Shown here: positions 24,453 to 34,027 of the stretch, piece by piece
How positions within the stretch are numbered: position 1 is the first letter of the stretch
How the letters are laid out: the number at the start of each line of letters is the position of its first letter
Source of the DNA: Streptomyces lanatus
GTDB lineage: Bacteria > Actinomycetota > Actinomycetes > Streptomycetales > Streptomycetaceae
DNA: 64,000 nt
Assembly: GCF_014655715.1 (NCBI RefSeq)
Contig: NZ_BNBM01000012.1
Location: 186,001-250,000, forward strand
Direction: 5' to 3'
Program-made: the position numbers and the translations under genes
The notes under the pieces: generated by a model
Told to the model about the DNA's origin: nothing
Database searches by the model: none
What the model saw: only the letters and a program-made list of their open reading frames with translations

Positions 24453-26102
24453 GTGGACGAGCGAGCCGGCCGGCAGTGGCGTTCCACCATCGCGGCGGCC
24501 CAGGCCGGTGACCGGCAGGCGCTGGACGAATTGGTCGAGGGCTGGCTGCCGCTGGTCTACAACGTGGTCGGGCGGGCCCTGAACGGCCACGCCGATGTCG
24601 ACGACGTCGTCCAGGAGACGATGCTGCGCGCCGTCGACAACCTCGGCTCGCTGCGGGATCCGGACAGCTTCCGCTCCTGGCTCGTCGCCATCGCCATGCG
24701 GCAGATACGGGACCGGGCGCGGCGCCGGCAGCCCGCGCGCCTGGATGAGTCGGCCGCGCACGAGGCCGCCGACTTCGCCGAACTCACCGTGCTCCGGCTC
24801 CAGTTGGAGGGGCAGCGGCGCGAGGTCGCGGAGGCGGTGCGCTGGCTGGACGACGAGGACCGGCAGTTGCTGTCGCTGTGGTGGCTGGAGGTCGCCGGTG
24901 AGCTGAGCCGGCGCGAGCTGGCCGCCGCGGCCGGGATCAGCCGGCAGCACGCCGCGGTGCGCGTCCAGCGGGTGAAGGAGCGGCTGGAGACCGCGCGCGG
25001 CATCGTGCGTGCCCTCGACGGCGCCTGTCCCGATCTGCGCGAGCTGACCGCCCGCTTCGACGGCCGCCCCGACTCGGTCTGGCGCAAGCGGCTGGCCCGG
25101 CACATCAGGGGCTGCGGCTACTGCGGCGACACCCGCGAGGCCGTCGTACCGGCGGAGCGTCTCCTGGTCGGCCTCGCGCTGGTGCCGATCCCGGTCGGCT
25201 TCACCCTCTCCCTGGCCCTCGGCGGCAAGACGGCGGTCGCGGCGACTTCTGTCGGCTGGTCCGCCAAGATGCTCGCGGCCCTCACCCAGCCCGCCGTGGC
25301 GGTCACGGCCGGCGCGACCCTCGTCGCGGGCGGCGCCTATGTCGTCACCGACACCCCGGACGCCCCGCCCCCGCGCGCGGCCACCACTCCCACGGCGGCG
25401 AGCACCGCCCGGCCGCCCTCGCCCACGGTCTCTCCGTCGGCGACACCGTCACCCTCGCCGACCCGGAAGGTCGAGCTGTACGGCACCGTCGTCGACGCCG
25501 TCGACCGGGCCCCCGACCCGAACGCCGAGCCCGCCGCCCTGCCGCACCGCCCCGAGTCCGGCATCACCAGCACCGGCGGCCACCACGCCGTGATGAACCA
25601 CCGCGGTGACAGCGTGACCCTCACCGGCCAGGGCTATGTCCTCGTCCGCTGGCAGATCTCGCCGCAGTACCGGGCGGGCAGCCTGGTCATGCCGGCCTGG
25701 ACCGGTCTGAAGGGCGAGCTGTTCCACGTCGCCTCCGGCGGCGGCCGCCGTATGGACGACCGGACCAGCGACACCGACGCCTCCGCCACCGGCATGGGCA
25801 ACTCGACCACCGGCTACGCCGTCCCGCCGCCCGGCACCCAGCAGATGTGGCAGAACGAGTACTTCTACCTCGACGGCAGCGTCACCCTCGTCCAGAACGA
25901 ACGCGGCGCCGACTACGGCCTCAGCGTCTTCCCCTCGGACTGGGACGAGGCGGACAAGGACATCAACCAGGGCCCGCCCGACGGCGCGGTCCGCTACGGC
26001 CTCGTGCGCGACACCGGCAAGGACGACACACCGGTACCGCAGTACGTCACGCGCGAGACCCCCGCGGACGCGGCGACCGTGGCTCAGCGGTCCCGCGTGT
26101 AG
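24453..26102 (+). CDS. ECF sigma factor fused to an anti-sigma-like zinc motif, membrane segments and a C-terminal domain
   Basis: About 549 residues. Residues ~1-180 are an ECF sigma: region 2 (LPLVYNVVGRALNGHADVDDVVQETMLRAVDNLGSLRDPDSFRSWLVAIAMRQIRDRARRR) and region 4 (LSRRELAAAAGISRQHAAVRVQRVKERL). It continues into HIRGCGYC (HxxxCxxC), the zinc signature of ZAS anti-sigma factors. Two hydrophobic segments (LVGLALVPIPVGFTLSLAL; AVTAGATLVAGGAYVV), a Pro/Ser/Thr linker and a ~190-residue probably external domain follow. The layout resembles the ECF52/ECF53-like groups. GTG 24453 has GAGAGGA 5 nt upstream. ATG 24432 adds 7 residues without a ribosome site. The gene's end overlaps the convergent one by 56 nt. 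Confidence 0.8.
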   Translation: MDERAGRQWRSTIAAAQAGDRQALDELVEGWLPLVYNVVGRALNGHADVDDVVQETMLRAVDNLGSLRDPDSFRSWLVAIAMRQIRDRARRRQPARLDESAAHEAADFAELTVLRLQLEGQRREVAEAVRWLDDEDRQLLSLWWLEVAGELSRRELAAAAGISRQHAAVRVQRVKERLETARGIVRALDGACPDLRELTARFDGRPDSVWRKRLARHIRGCGYCGDTREAVVPAERLLVGLALVPIPVGFTLSLALGGKTAVAATSVGWSAKMLAALTQPAVAVTAGATLVAGGAYVVTDTPDAPPPRAATTPTAASTARPPSPTVSPSATPSPSPTRKVELYGTVVDAVDRAPDPNAEPAALPHRPESGITSTGGHHAVMNHRGDSVTLTGQGYVLVRWQISPQYRAGSLVMPAWTGLKGELFHVASGGGRRMDDRTSDTDASATGMGNSTTGYAVPPPGTQQMWQNEYFYLDGSVTLVQNERGADYGLSVFPSDWDEADKDINQGPPDGAVRYGLVRDTGKDDTPVPQYVTRETPADAATVAQRSRV

Positions 26103-26769
26103 CGAGCAGGACTTCGAGGCGGTTGGTGGTGATCGAGTCGACGCCGAGGTCCAGCAGGCGGCGCATCGAGCGCCGGGTGTCCGGGGTCCAGACGGACAGC
26201 AGATGGCCGCCCCGGTGGACGCGCTCGGCGAGGGCGTGGTCGACCAGGCCGAAGCGGTAGTTGAGCCAGCGCGGGCGCACCACGTCGAGCAGCGCGGGGC
26301 GCGGCGGCGCCAGCGTCGTCCAGGTCAGGGCGATCTCCGCGGCCGGGTCGGCGGCGCGCACCGCGAGCATGGCGGAGGCGTCCGCGCAGTAGTACACGCC
26401 GTCCTCGGCCCCGCACGCCCGCACCACGTCCACGATCCGACGCGCCGCGCGCACCTCCGACGTGCCCGGCAGATCGAGCATCACCCGGGTCCCGTCGCAC
26501 ACCGCCAGGGCCTCCTCCAGCGTCGGCACCCCGCCGCCCGTCAGCCCCCGCACCTCGGCCGCCGACAGCGCGGCCAGCGGCCGTTCCTGCTCCCATAGCC
26601 GTTTCAGCGTCTCGTCGTGCAACAGCACCGGCACACCGTCCTTGGTGAGCCGTACGTCGATCTCCACGGCGTCCGCGCCCAGGGCGAGCGCGGAGCGCAG
26701 GGAGTCGAGCGTGTTCTCGCGGACACGGTAGGGGTCGCCGCGGTGGGCCACGGCGGTCACGTTCAGCAT
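26047..26769 (-). CDS. Glycerophosphodiester phosphodiesterase family protein
   Basis: A 240-residue TIM-barrel phosphodiesterase. The family start is clear: VAHRGDPYRVRENTLDSLRSALALGADAVEIDVRLTKDGVPVLLHDETLKRLW, holding the catalytic HRG...ENT, the E-x-D metal site and the second catalytic His in LLHD. Later parts include LLSVWTPDTRRSMRRLLDLGVDSITTNRLEVL, the barrel-closing motif. There is no signal peptide, so it should act in the cytoplasm on glycerophosphodiesters from lipid turnover. ATG 26769 is the family start. An adenosine deaminase gene lies 18 nt upstream, transcribed in the same direction. Confidence 0.88.
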   Translation of the reverse strand: MLNVTAVAHRGDPYRVRENTLDSLRSALALGADAVEIDVRLTKDGVPVLLHDETLKRLWEQERPLAALSAAEVRGLTGGGVPTLEEALAVCDGTRVMLDLPGTSEVRAARRIVDVVRACGAEDGVYYCADASAMLAVRAADPAAEIALTWTTLAPPRPALLDVVRPRWLNYRFGLVDHALAERVHRGGHLLSVWTPDTRRSMRRLLDLGVDSITTNRLEVLLATRGTAEPRSPRPRGSRA

Positions 26770-26786
26770 GGGGACATTGTGGTGGG

Positions 26787-27848
26787 TCAGGGCGCGAGCC
26801 AGGCGGCGGTGTACGTGTCGATCTCGGCGCTGATCCGGGCCTTGCCCGCGTCGTCCAGGAAGGACGCGTCGACGGCGTTCTTCGCGAGGCCGGCCAGTCC
26901 GCGCTCGTCGAGGTCGAGGAGGCGGGCGGCGACGGCGTACTCGTTGTTGAGGTCGGTGCCGAACATCGGCGGGTCGTCGGAGTTGATGGTGACGACGATC
27001 CCGGCCCGCACGAACTCCTTTATCGGGTGCTCGTCGATGGTGCGGACCGCGCGGGTGGCGATGTTGGAGGTCGGGCACACCTCCAGCGGGATGCGGTGCT
27101 CGGCGAGGTGCGCGAGCAGCTTCGGGTCCTGCGCCGAGCTGGTGCCGTGCCCGATGCGCTCGGCACGCAGGTGGGTGAGCGCGTCCCACACCGTCTCCGG
27201 TCCGGTCGTCTCACCGGCGTGCGGCACGGAGTGCAGCCCCGCGGCGATCGCGCGGTCGAAGTACGGCTTGAACTGCGGCCTCGGTACGCCGATCTCGGGC
27301 CCGCCGAGCCCGAACGACACCAGCCCCTCCGGTCGCACCCGGTCCTCGGTGGCGAGCCGCACGGTCTCCTCGGCGGATTCGAGCCCGGCCTCGCCGGGGA
27401 TGTCGAAGCACCAGCGCAGCACCGTCCCGAACTCGGCCTCGGCCGCCTTGCGGGCGTCCTCGATCGCCGCCATGAAGCCGAGTTCGTCGATACCGCGGCG
27501 GGTGGAGGAGAACGGGGTGATGGTCAGCTCGGCGTAGCGCACCTGCTGGCGGGCCAGGTCGCGGGCCACCTCGTAGGTCAGCAGCCGGACGTCCTCCGGG
27601 GTGCGGATGAGATCCACGACCGACAGATAGACGTCGATGAAGTGCGCGAAGTCCGTGAACGTGAAGTAGTCGACCAGGGCCTCGGGGTCGGTGGGGACCT
27701 TGGAGTCGGGGTGGCGGGCGGCGAGTTCCGCGACGATACGGGGGGAGGCGGAGCCGACGTGATGGACATGCAGTTCGGCCTTGGGCAGTCCGGCGATGAA
27801 GGAGTGCAGATCGCGCGGGGCGCGTGCGTCGACGAGACGGTCGGTCAA
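26787..27848 (-). CDS. add: Adenosine deaminase
   Basis: A 353-residue zinc hydrolase of the adenosine/AMP deaminase family, converting adenosine to inosine. Metal and catalytic motifs are present: HVHHVGS near residue 28 (HxH zinc ligands), HAGE at about 200 (zinc His and catalytic Glu), ERIGHGTS, and NSDDPPMFG (the Asp pair). I chose a TTG start at 27848, preceded by GGGAGGGACC. The longer open frame upstream is proline-rich and lacks similarity. The start region faces the divergent gene at 28042. It may form a unit with the phosphodiesterase gene that follows. Confidence 0.88.
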   Translation of the reverse strand: MTDRLVDARAPRDLHSFIAGLPKAELHVHHVGSASPRIVAELAARHPDSKVPTDPEALVDYFTFTDFAHFIDVYLSVVDLIRTPEDVRLLTYEVARDLARQQVRYAELTITPFSSTRRGIDELGFMAAIEDARKAAEAEFGTVLRWCFDIPGEAGLESAEETVRLATEDRVRPEGLVSFGLGGPEIGVPRPQFKPYFDRAIAAGLHSVPHAGETTGPETVWDALTHLRAERIGHGTSSAQDPKLLAHLAEHRIPLEVCPTSNIATRAVRTIDEHPIKEFVRAGIVVTINSDDPPMFGTDLNNEYAVAARLLDLDERGLAGLAKNAVDASFLDDAGKARISAEIDTYTAAWLAP

Positions 27849-28041
27849 GGTCCCTCCCCGGGAACGGCGTCCGCGGCCTGGTGGGACGGCTCGGCGGGAC
27901 GCGGGTGATCGGCTGATCGCATGTGGGGCCATCGTATGCAGCGGGGGCGAGGGCGGGCGCGGACGGTGGGGACACCGGCCGCCGGAGCGCCGGTGGCCAG
28001 GCCTTAGCATGGCGGCACGAACGACCCAGGGGGGACATGAC

Positions 28042-28707
28042 ATGACGGACACCGCGCAGCCCGGCGGGGAGGCCGGGGGAGGCCACGACCCGTGGGCGCC
28101 GCCCGAGGACAGGCCGTCGCTGGACAAGAACCCGGCGCCCGGTGACACGCCGCAGCCGCCGTCCGTCCACGACCAGGCCACGGTCGCCTCGATGCCGTCC
28201 GACGGTTTCGCCGCTCCCGGCGACACGCCCCCGGCGGGCCCCGGCCCGGGCTACGGCTACCCGCCGCCCGGCGCCGCAGTGCCGCCCCCGCCCATCGCCC
28301 CCACCGGCCCCGGCGCCCCGGGCGGCTATGGCTACCCCGGCTACCCGGGCTACGGCTGGCCCGGTATGCCGATGCAGCCGCAGAACGGCATGGGCGTCGC
28401 TGCGCTGGTGCTCGGCATCCTGTCCTGCTGTCTCTTCTGTCTGTACGGCGTGGTCTCCGTCGTGCTCGGCATCCTCGCCGTGGTCTTCGGCATCAAGGGC
28501 CGCCGCAAGGCGGAGCGCGGCGAGGCCAACAACCACGGCCAGGCCCAGGCCGGGCTGGTCACGGGCATCATCGGCCTCGTCCTCGGCGTCCTGGTGATCG
28601 TCCTGATCGCCATCGGCATCACGGCCGCGATCAACTCGGACGAGTACGACGAGGACTACTACGGCGCCTTCCCGGCGGCCCCGGTGTCCGTCGCGGCGGT
28701 CCGCTGA
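28042..28707 (+). CDS. DUF4190-like membrane protein with Pro/Gly/Tyr-rich N-terminus
   Basis: A 221-residue protein. Residues 1-115 are disordered and rich in Pro, Gly and Tyr (GPGYGYPPPG and YGYPGYPGYGWPG runs). Two membrane helices follow (GVAALVLGILSCCLFCLYGVVSVVLGILAVVFGIKG and AGLVTGIIGLVLGVLVIVLIAIGIT) around the typical RRKAERGEANN-x-GQAQAG loop. Such proteins are common in actinobacteria with unknown role. The next gene encodes a shorter paralogue, suggesting a tandem duplication. The ATG lies after GGGGGACATGAC, a usable ribosome site. Confidence 0.8.
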   Translation: MTDTAQPGGEAGGGHDPWAPPEDRPSLDKNPAPGDTPQPPSVHDQATVASMPSDGFAAPGDTPPAGPGPGYGYPPPGAAVPPPPIAPTGPGAPGGYGYPGYPGYGWPGMPMQPQNGMGVAALVLGILSCCLFCLYGVVSVVLGILAVVFGIKGRRKAERGEANNHGQAQAGLVTGIIGLVLGVLVIVLIAIGITAAINSDEYDEDYYGAFPAAPVSVAAVR

Positions 28708-28767
28708 ATCCCTGGCATGTACAGGGCGCTTACGATGCCCTGACTGTCAACGAGGGGAGAGCAGTTC

Positions 28768-29214
28768 ATGTCCGACGCCAATCCCGGAGCCGGTGGATTC
28801 GGGCCGCCGCAGCCACCGCAGCAGCCGGGCCCGGGGTACGGCTACCCGTCGTCGGGCCCGCAGCCCGGCCCGGGGTACGGCTATCCGCCCGCCGGCCCGC
28901 CCTACCCGGGGGCCTACCCTCCGGGGCCCGGCTACGGCATGCCGATGCAGCCGAGCAACGGGATGGGCACCACCGGACTGGTCCTGGGGATCATCGGCCT
29001 GGTGTGCAGCCTGACCTTCTTCCTGTGGTTCTTCGGCGTCATCCTCGGGATCCTGGGGATCATCTTCGGCGCGATCGGCCGGGGCAAGGCCAACCGGGGC
29101 GAGGCCACCAACAAGGGGGCGGCGACCGCGGGCCTGGTCTGCGGGATCGTGGCCACCGTGATCCTGCCGGTGCTGGGCTTCGCCATCTTCGCGAGCGTGA
29201 TGGGCGGGCTGTGA
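28768..29214 (+). CDS. DUF4190-like membrane protein, shorter paralogue
   Basis: A 148-residue protein with the same plan as its upstream neighbour. About 65 residues carry PGPGYGYP repeats, followed by two helices (TTGLVLGIIGLVCSLTFFLWFFGVILGILGIIFGAIG and AGLVCGIVATVILPVLGFAIFASVMGG) around GRGKANRGEATNKGAATAG. The MPMQPxNGMG motif before the first helix is shared by both. GAGGGGAGAG lies upstream of the ATG. Function unknown; perhaps an envelope-associated scaffold. Confidence 0.8.
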   Translation: MSDANPGAGGFGPPQPPQQPGPGYGYPSSGPQPGPGYGYPPAGPPYPGAYPPGPGYGMPMQPSNGMGTTGLVLGIIGLVCSLTFFLWFFGVILGILGIIFGAIGRGKANRGEATNKGAATAGLVCGIVATVILPVLGFAIFASVMGGL

Positions 29215-29266
29215 GGCTCCGCGCTCGGTGACGTCGAGGGGGTCGGCCGACAGGCCGGTCGGCCCC

Positions 29267-29821
29267 TCAGACCCCGCCCGACCCGCCCCGCAACCGCCCC
29301 CGAGCCACCATCAACGCGAACCCCAGCAGATTCGGCCCCCGCCACCGCTCCGGATCCCCGGCCGCCAGCCCGATCCCCCACACCCGGTCCACGGGGCTCG
29401 CCTCCACCAGCACCCGCTCCCCGGTGCCCAGCAGAAACTCCCGCAGCTCCGGATGCGCGGAGAACTTGTGCACCGACCCCTCCACGACGATCCGGAAGCG
29501 CTCCCGCTCCCACATCGCGTCGTCGAAGCCACGCACCAGCCGCCCGGCCTTCTTGGCCTGCGAGGGATGCCCGGCGTCGAGCACCTGCCGCTCCGCCTCC
29601 GCGTCCCCGAACAGCCGTGCCTTCTCGGCCATCATCCAGTGCTCGGCGGTCGCGTAGGAGATCCCGTCGACCTCGAACGGCGCCTGCCACCACTGGCTCA
29701 GACAGCTCGCGCCCACCCTGCCGTCGGGCAGCGGACGGTGTCCCCAGAAGTGGAGGTACTTGACCCTCGCCCCCGCGCGGACCTCCTGGATCAGGACATC
29801 CCAAGAATCGATCTTCGTCAT
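29267..29821 (-). CDS. NADAR-family protein (YbiA-like N-glycosidase)
   Basis: A 184-residue protein of the NADAR family (NAD/ADP-ribose-related and riboflavin-intermediate N-glycosidases). The segment LSQWWQAPFEVDGISYATAEHWMMAEKARLFGD at about residues 43-75 is the diagnostic stretch. REFLLGTGERVLVEASPVDRVWGIGL at about 130-155 carries the second conserved block, including the typical E-x-S-P-x-D-x-x-W-G-I-G. It likely removes damaged or toxic pathway intermediates. It is convergent with the paralogue above (52-bp gap). ATG 29821 is the family start. A 10-residue longer version is less likely. Confidence 0.88.
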   Translation of the reverse strand: MTKIDSWDVLIQEVRAGARVKYLHFWGHRPLPDGRVGASCLSQWWQAPFEVDGISYATAEHWMMAEKARLFGDAEAERQVLDAGHPSQAKKAGRLVRGFDDAMWERERFRIVVEGSVHKFSAHPELREFLLGTGERVLVEASPVDRVWGIGLAAGDPERWRGPNLLGFALMVARGRLRGGSGGV

Positions 29822-29916
29822 GTGGCCGAGTCTTGCAGGCGCCACCGACACTCCGTCCTTGGTTTTCTATGCCGACTCGACACCTGGTCGACAGATTTCG
29901 TCGCGTAACCAAAAGG

Positions 29917-29937
29917 CAACAACGGAATCACTTGTTG
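29917..29937. promoter_or_regulatory. Inverted repeat upstream of the second dehydrogenase gene
   Basis: CAACAA (29917-29922) and TTGTTG (29932-29937) form a 6-bp inverted repeat with a 9-nt spacer, about 80 nt upstream of the ATG at 30019. It could be an operator for a polyamine-responsive regulator. The size is small enough to arise by chance. Confidence 0.25.
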
Positions 29938-30018
29938 GAGTCCATCTGCTCTGCCAGGATCGGCACTCAAATCGAGCCTGAGCCACGCCGACCCCGTAAG
30001 GGGCACGGAGGGAGCGAC

Positions 30019-31554
30019 ATGCACAACCCGGGCACCGCCACCCCGGCACGATTCCCGGCCCAGGACCGCTTCGCGGACGGCGCGCAGTTCATCGCGGGCC
30101 GGTCGGTGAAGGGGACCTCGGGACGTACACACGCCGTCGTCGACCCTGCCACAGGCGAGGAGGTGTACACGTACGACCTGGCCGGTGCCGATGATGTGGA
30201 TGCCGCGGTCGGCGCGGCGCGCGAGGCCTTCCCGGCCTGGGCCGCCGCCACGCCGGGTGAGCGCTCCGACGCCCTGCACCGCTTCGCCGCCGTCCTCGCC
30301 GAGCGTGCCGAGGATTTCGCCCGTGCGGAGTCCCTCCAGTGCGGCAAGCCGCTGAAGCTGACGCGTGAGTTCGACGTCCCGGGGACCATCGACAACATCG
30401 CCTTCTTCGCCGGTGCCGCCCGCCATCTCCAGGGGCAGTCCGCGGGGGAGTACTCCGGGGACCACACCTCGTACGTGCGCCGGGAGCCCATCGGTGTCGT
30501 CGGGTCGATCGCGCCCTGGAACTATCCCCTCCAGATGGCCGCCTGGAAGATCCTCCCGGCCATCGCCGCGGGCAACACGATCGTGCTCAAGCCCGCCGAG
30601 CTGACCCCGCTCACCTCGCTCCTCTTCGCCCAGGCCGCCACCGACGCCGGGATCCCGGACGGGGTCGTCAACATCGTCACCGGGACGGGCAAGGAGGCCG
30701 GTGAGCGTCTCGTCGGGCATCCCGACGTCGCCATGACCTCCTTCACGGGCTCCACCGCCGTGGGCAAGCGCGTGGCCGAGATCGCCACTGCCACCGTGAA
30801 GCGCATCCATCTCGAACTCGGCGGCAAGGCCCCCTTCGTCGTCTTCGACGACGCCGATCTCGAAGCCGCCGCCCACGGCGCCGTCGCGGGCTCGCTGATC
30901 AACACCGGGCAGGACTGCACGGCCGCCACGCGCGCGTACGTACAGCGACCGCTCTATGAGGCGTTCGTGGAGCGGACCGCCGAGCTGATGGAGAGCGTCC
31001 GGCTCGGTGACCCGTTCGCTCCGGGCACCGACCTCGGGCCGCTGATCTCGCACGTCCAGCGTGAGCGGGTCGCCGGGTTCGTCGAGCGTGCGCGTTCCTA
31101 CGCGCGCGTGGTGACCGGCGGCGAGGCGCCCGGGGGCGATCTGGAGAAGGGCGCCTTCTACCGCCCCACCCTGATCGCCGACGCCGCCCAGGACACCGAG
31201 ATCGTCCAGTCCGAGATCTTCGGCCCGGTACTGGTCGTGCTGCCGTTCGACAGCGACGATGACGGGATCCGGCTGGCCAACGACACCCCGTACGGACTGG
31301 CCGCCTCCGCGTGGAGCCGGGACGTCTACCGGGCGAACCGGGCCACGCGCGAGATCAAGGCCGGATGCGTGTGGGTCAACGACCACATCCCGATCATCAG
31401 CGAGATGCCGCACGGCGGCTACAAGGCGTCCGGCTTCGGCAAGGACATGTCCGCGTACTCCTTCGAGGAGTACACCCAGCTCAAGCACGTCATGTTCGAC
31501 AACACCGCGGTCGCCGCGAAGGACTGGCACCGCACCGTCTTCGGGGACCGATAG
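30019..31554 (+). CDS. Aldehyde dehydrogenase, gamma-aminobutyraldehyde type (second copy)
   Basis: A 511-residue aldehyde dehydrogenase. It carries SIAPWNYPLQMAAWKILPAIAAGNTIVLKPAE, LELGGKAPFVVFDDADLE, the catalytic Cys in LINTGQDCTAATRA, and EMPHGGYKASGFGKDMSAYSFEEYTQLKHVMFD. It is clearly related to the enzyme at 18018 but has an extra N-terminal ~20 residues. GGAGGGAG lies 8 nt before the ATG. It leads the potDABC genes, so it probably oxidises aminoaldehydes derived from the imported polyamines to GABA or its homologues. Confidence 0.87.
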   Translation: MHNPGTATPARFPAQDRFADGAQFIAGRSVKGTSGRTHAVVDPATGEEVYTYDLAGADDVDAAVGAAREAFPAWAAATPGERSDALHRFAAVLAERAEDFARAESLQCGKPLKLTREFDVPGTIDNIAFFAGAARHLQGQSAGEYSGDHTSYVRREPIGVVGSIAPWNYPLQMAAWKILPAIAAGNTIVLKPAELTPLTSLLFAQAATDAGIPDGVVNIVTGTGKEAGERLVGHPDVAMTSFTGSTAVGKRVAEIATATVKRIHLELGGKAPFVVFDDADLEAAAHGAVAGSLINTGQDCTAATRAYVQRPLYEAFVERTAELMESVRLGDPFAPGTDLGPLISHVQRERVAGFVERARSYARVVTGGEAPGGDLEKGAFYRPTLIADAAQDTEIVQSEIFGPVLVVLPFDSDDDGIRLANDTPYGLAASAWSRDVYRANRATREIKAGCVWVNDHIPIISEMPHGGYKASGFGKDMSAYSFEEYTQLKHVMFDNTAVAAKDWHRTVFGDR

Positions 31555-31568
31555 CCAGATCAGCAGGA

Positions 31569-31599
31569 ACGGCCGGGCGCCCGACCCGCGCCCGGCCGT
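31569..31599 (+). terminator. Hairpin between the dehydrogenase and potD genes
   Basis: A perfect 12-bp stem (31569-31580 with 31588-31599) with a 7-nt loop lies in the 72-bp gap. It may be an attenuator or an mRNA-stabilising element that raises the level of the binding-protein message relative to the upstream gene. Confidence 0.55.
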
Positions 31600-31626
31600 C
31601 CCCTCTCCCGAAAGGGCACCAAGCGC

Positions 31627-32874
31627 ATGGAGCAGTACGAGCCCGACCGCCTCTCCCCGGCCCAGGTGGCCGCCATGCGGCGCAGCCTCCGTAACGGCAG
31701 GGCCGCGATGACCCGCCGTTCCCTGCTGCGCGCTTCCGCGGGCGGCGCGCTCGCCGTGGGCGGGCTGGGGACGCTCAGTGCCTGCGGCATCCCCGCGGCC
31801 GGCAAGACCGAGGGCGGCACGTCCTCCGAGGACCACTCGGCCAAGGAGAAGCAGGTCAACTTCTCCAACTGGACCGAGTACATCGACGTGGACGACAGCG
31901 GCAAGCGGCATCCGACGCTGGAGGAGTTCGCGAAGCGGACCGGCATCAAGGTCAAGTACACCGAGGACATCAACGACAACAACGAGTTCTTCGGCAAGGT
32001 CAAGCCGCAGCTCGCCGCGGGCCAGGACACCGGCCGGGACATCATCGTCCTCACCGACTGGCTGGCCGCCCGCTTGATACGCCTCGGGTGGGTCCAGAAA
32101 CTGGACCCCTCCAATCTGCCGCACGCCTTCGCCAATCTGTCCCAGCAGTTCCGCGATCCCGACTGGGACCCGGGACGGGCGTACTCGTACCCCTGGCAGG
32201 GCATTTCGACGGTCATCGCCTACAACAAGAAGGCGCTCGACGGCGTCGAGGTGAAGTCGCTCTCCGACCTGCTCGACAACCCCAAGCTCAAGGGCCGGGT
32301 CGGGCTGCTCACCGAGATGCGCGACACCATCGGCATGACGCTGCTCGACATGGACAAGGACCCGGCGAAGTTCACCGACGACGACTACGACGCGGCGGTC
32401 GCCCGGCTCCAGAAGGCCGTCGACAACAAGCAGATCCGCCGGTTCACCGGCAACGACTACACCTCCGACCTCAGCAGCGGCGACTTCGCGGCCTGTCTCG
32501 CCTGGGCCGGTGACGTCGTACAGCTCAAGGCCGACAGCCCGGACATCGACTTCCTGATCCCGGACAGCGGCTACATGACGTCGAGCGACAACATGCTCGT
32601 CCCCAACAAGGCCCGTCACAAGACGAACGCCGAGCGGCTCATCGACTTCTACTACGAGCCGAAAGCCGCCGCGGAGCTCGCCGTCTACATCAACTACGTC
32701 TGTCCCGTGGACGGCGTGAAGGAAGAGCTCGCGAAGATCGACGAGGACGCGGCGAACAACCCGCTGATCCTCCCCGACAAGGCCATGCAGGCCGCCTCTC
32801 GCGCCTTCCGCTCACTGAGCTCGAAGGAAGAGACGGCCTACGAAGAGAAGTTCGCGAAGCTCACAGGGGCGTGA
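31627..32874 (+). CDS. potD: Polyamine ABC transporter substrate-binding lipoprotein
   Basis: A 415-residue PotD-like protein. It has a Tat-type signal (MTRRSLLRASAGGALAVGG) and lipobox LSAC, preceded by ~30 extra N-terminal residues. The mature part includes VNFSNWTEYIDVDDSGKRHPTLEEFAKRTGIKVKYTEDINDNNEFFGKVKPQL and RRFTGNDYTSDLSSGDFAACLAWAGDVVQLKAD, matching the ligand pocket of the family. A later start near the twin arginines is possible. It is the first gene of a complete potD-potA-potB-potC set. The second binding protein at 19605 probably feeds the same transporter. Confidence 0.9.
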   Translation: MEQYEPDRLSPAQVAAMRRSLRNGRAAMTRRSLLRASAGGALAVGGLGTLSACGIPAAGKTEGGTSSEDHSAKEKQVNFSNWTEYIDVDDSGKRHPTLEEFAKRTGIKVKYTEDINDNNEFFGKVKPQLAAGQDTGRDIIVLTDWLAARLIRLGWVQKLDPSNLPHAFANLSQQFRDPDWDPGRAYSYPWQGISTVIAYNKKALDGVEVKSLSDLLDNPKLKGRVGLLTEMRDTIGMTLLDMDKDPAKFTDDDYDAAVARLQKAVDNKQIRRFTGNDYTSDLSSGDFAACLAWAGDVVQLKADSPDIDFLIPDSGYMTSSDNMLVPNKARHKTNAERLIDFYYEPKAAAELAVYINYVCPVDGVKEELAKIDEDAANNPLILPDKAMQAASRAFRSLSSKEETAYEEKFAKLTGA

Positions 32875-32881
32875 TGACACC

Positions 32882-34026
<1,145 letters not shown>

Positions 34027-34027
<1 letters not shown>

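Noticed and set aside
29818..32619. Very long open frame on the minus strand (about 930 codons)
   Set aside because: It is fully antisense to an aldehyde dehydrogenase and a PotD gene with clear motifs. Its product is low-complexity Arg/Gly/Asp-rich text, typical of a shadow frame in GC-rich DNA.
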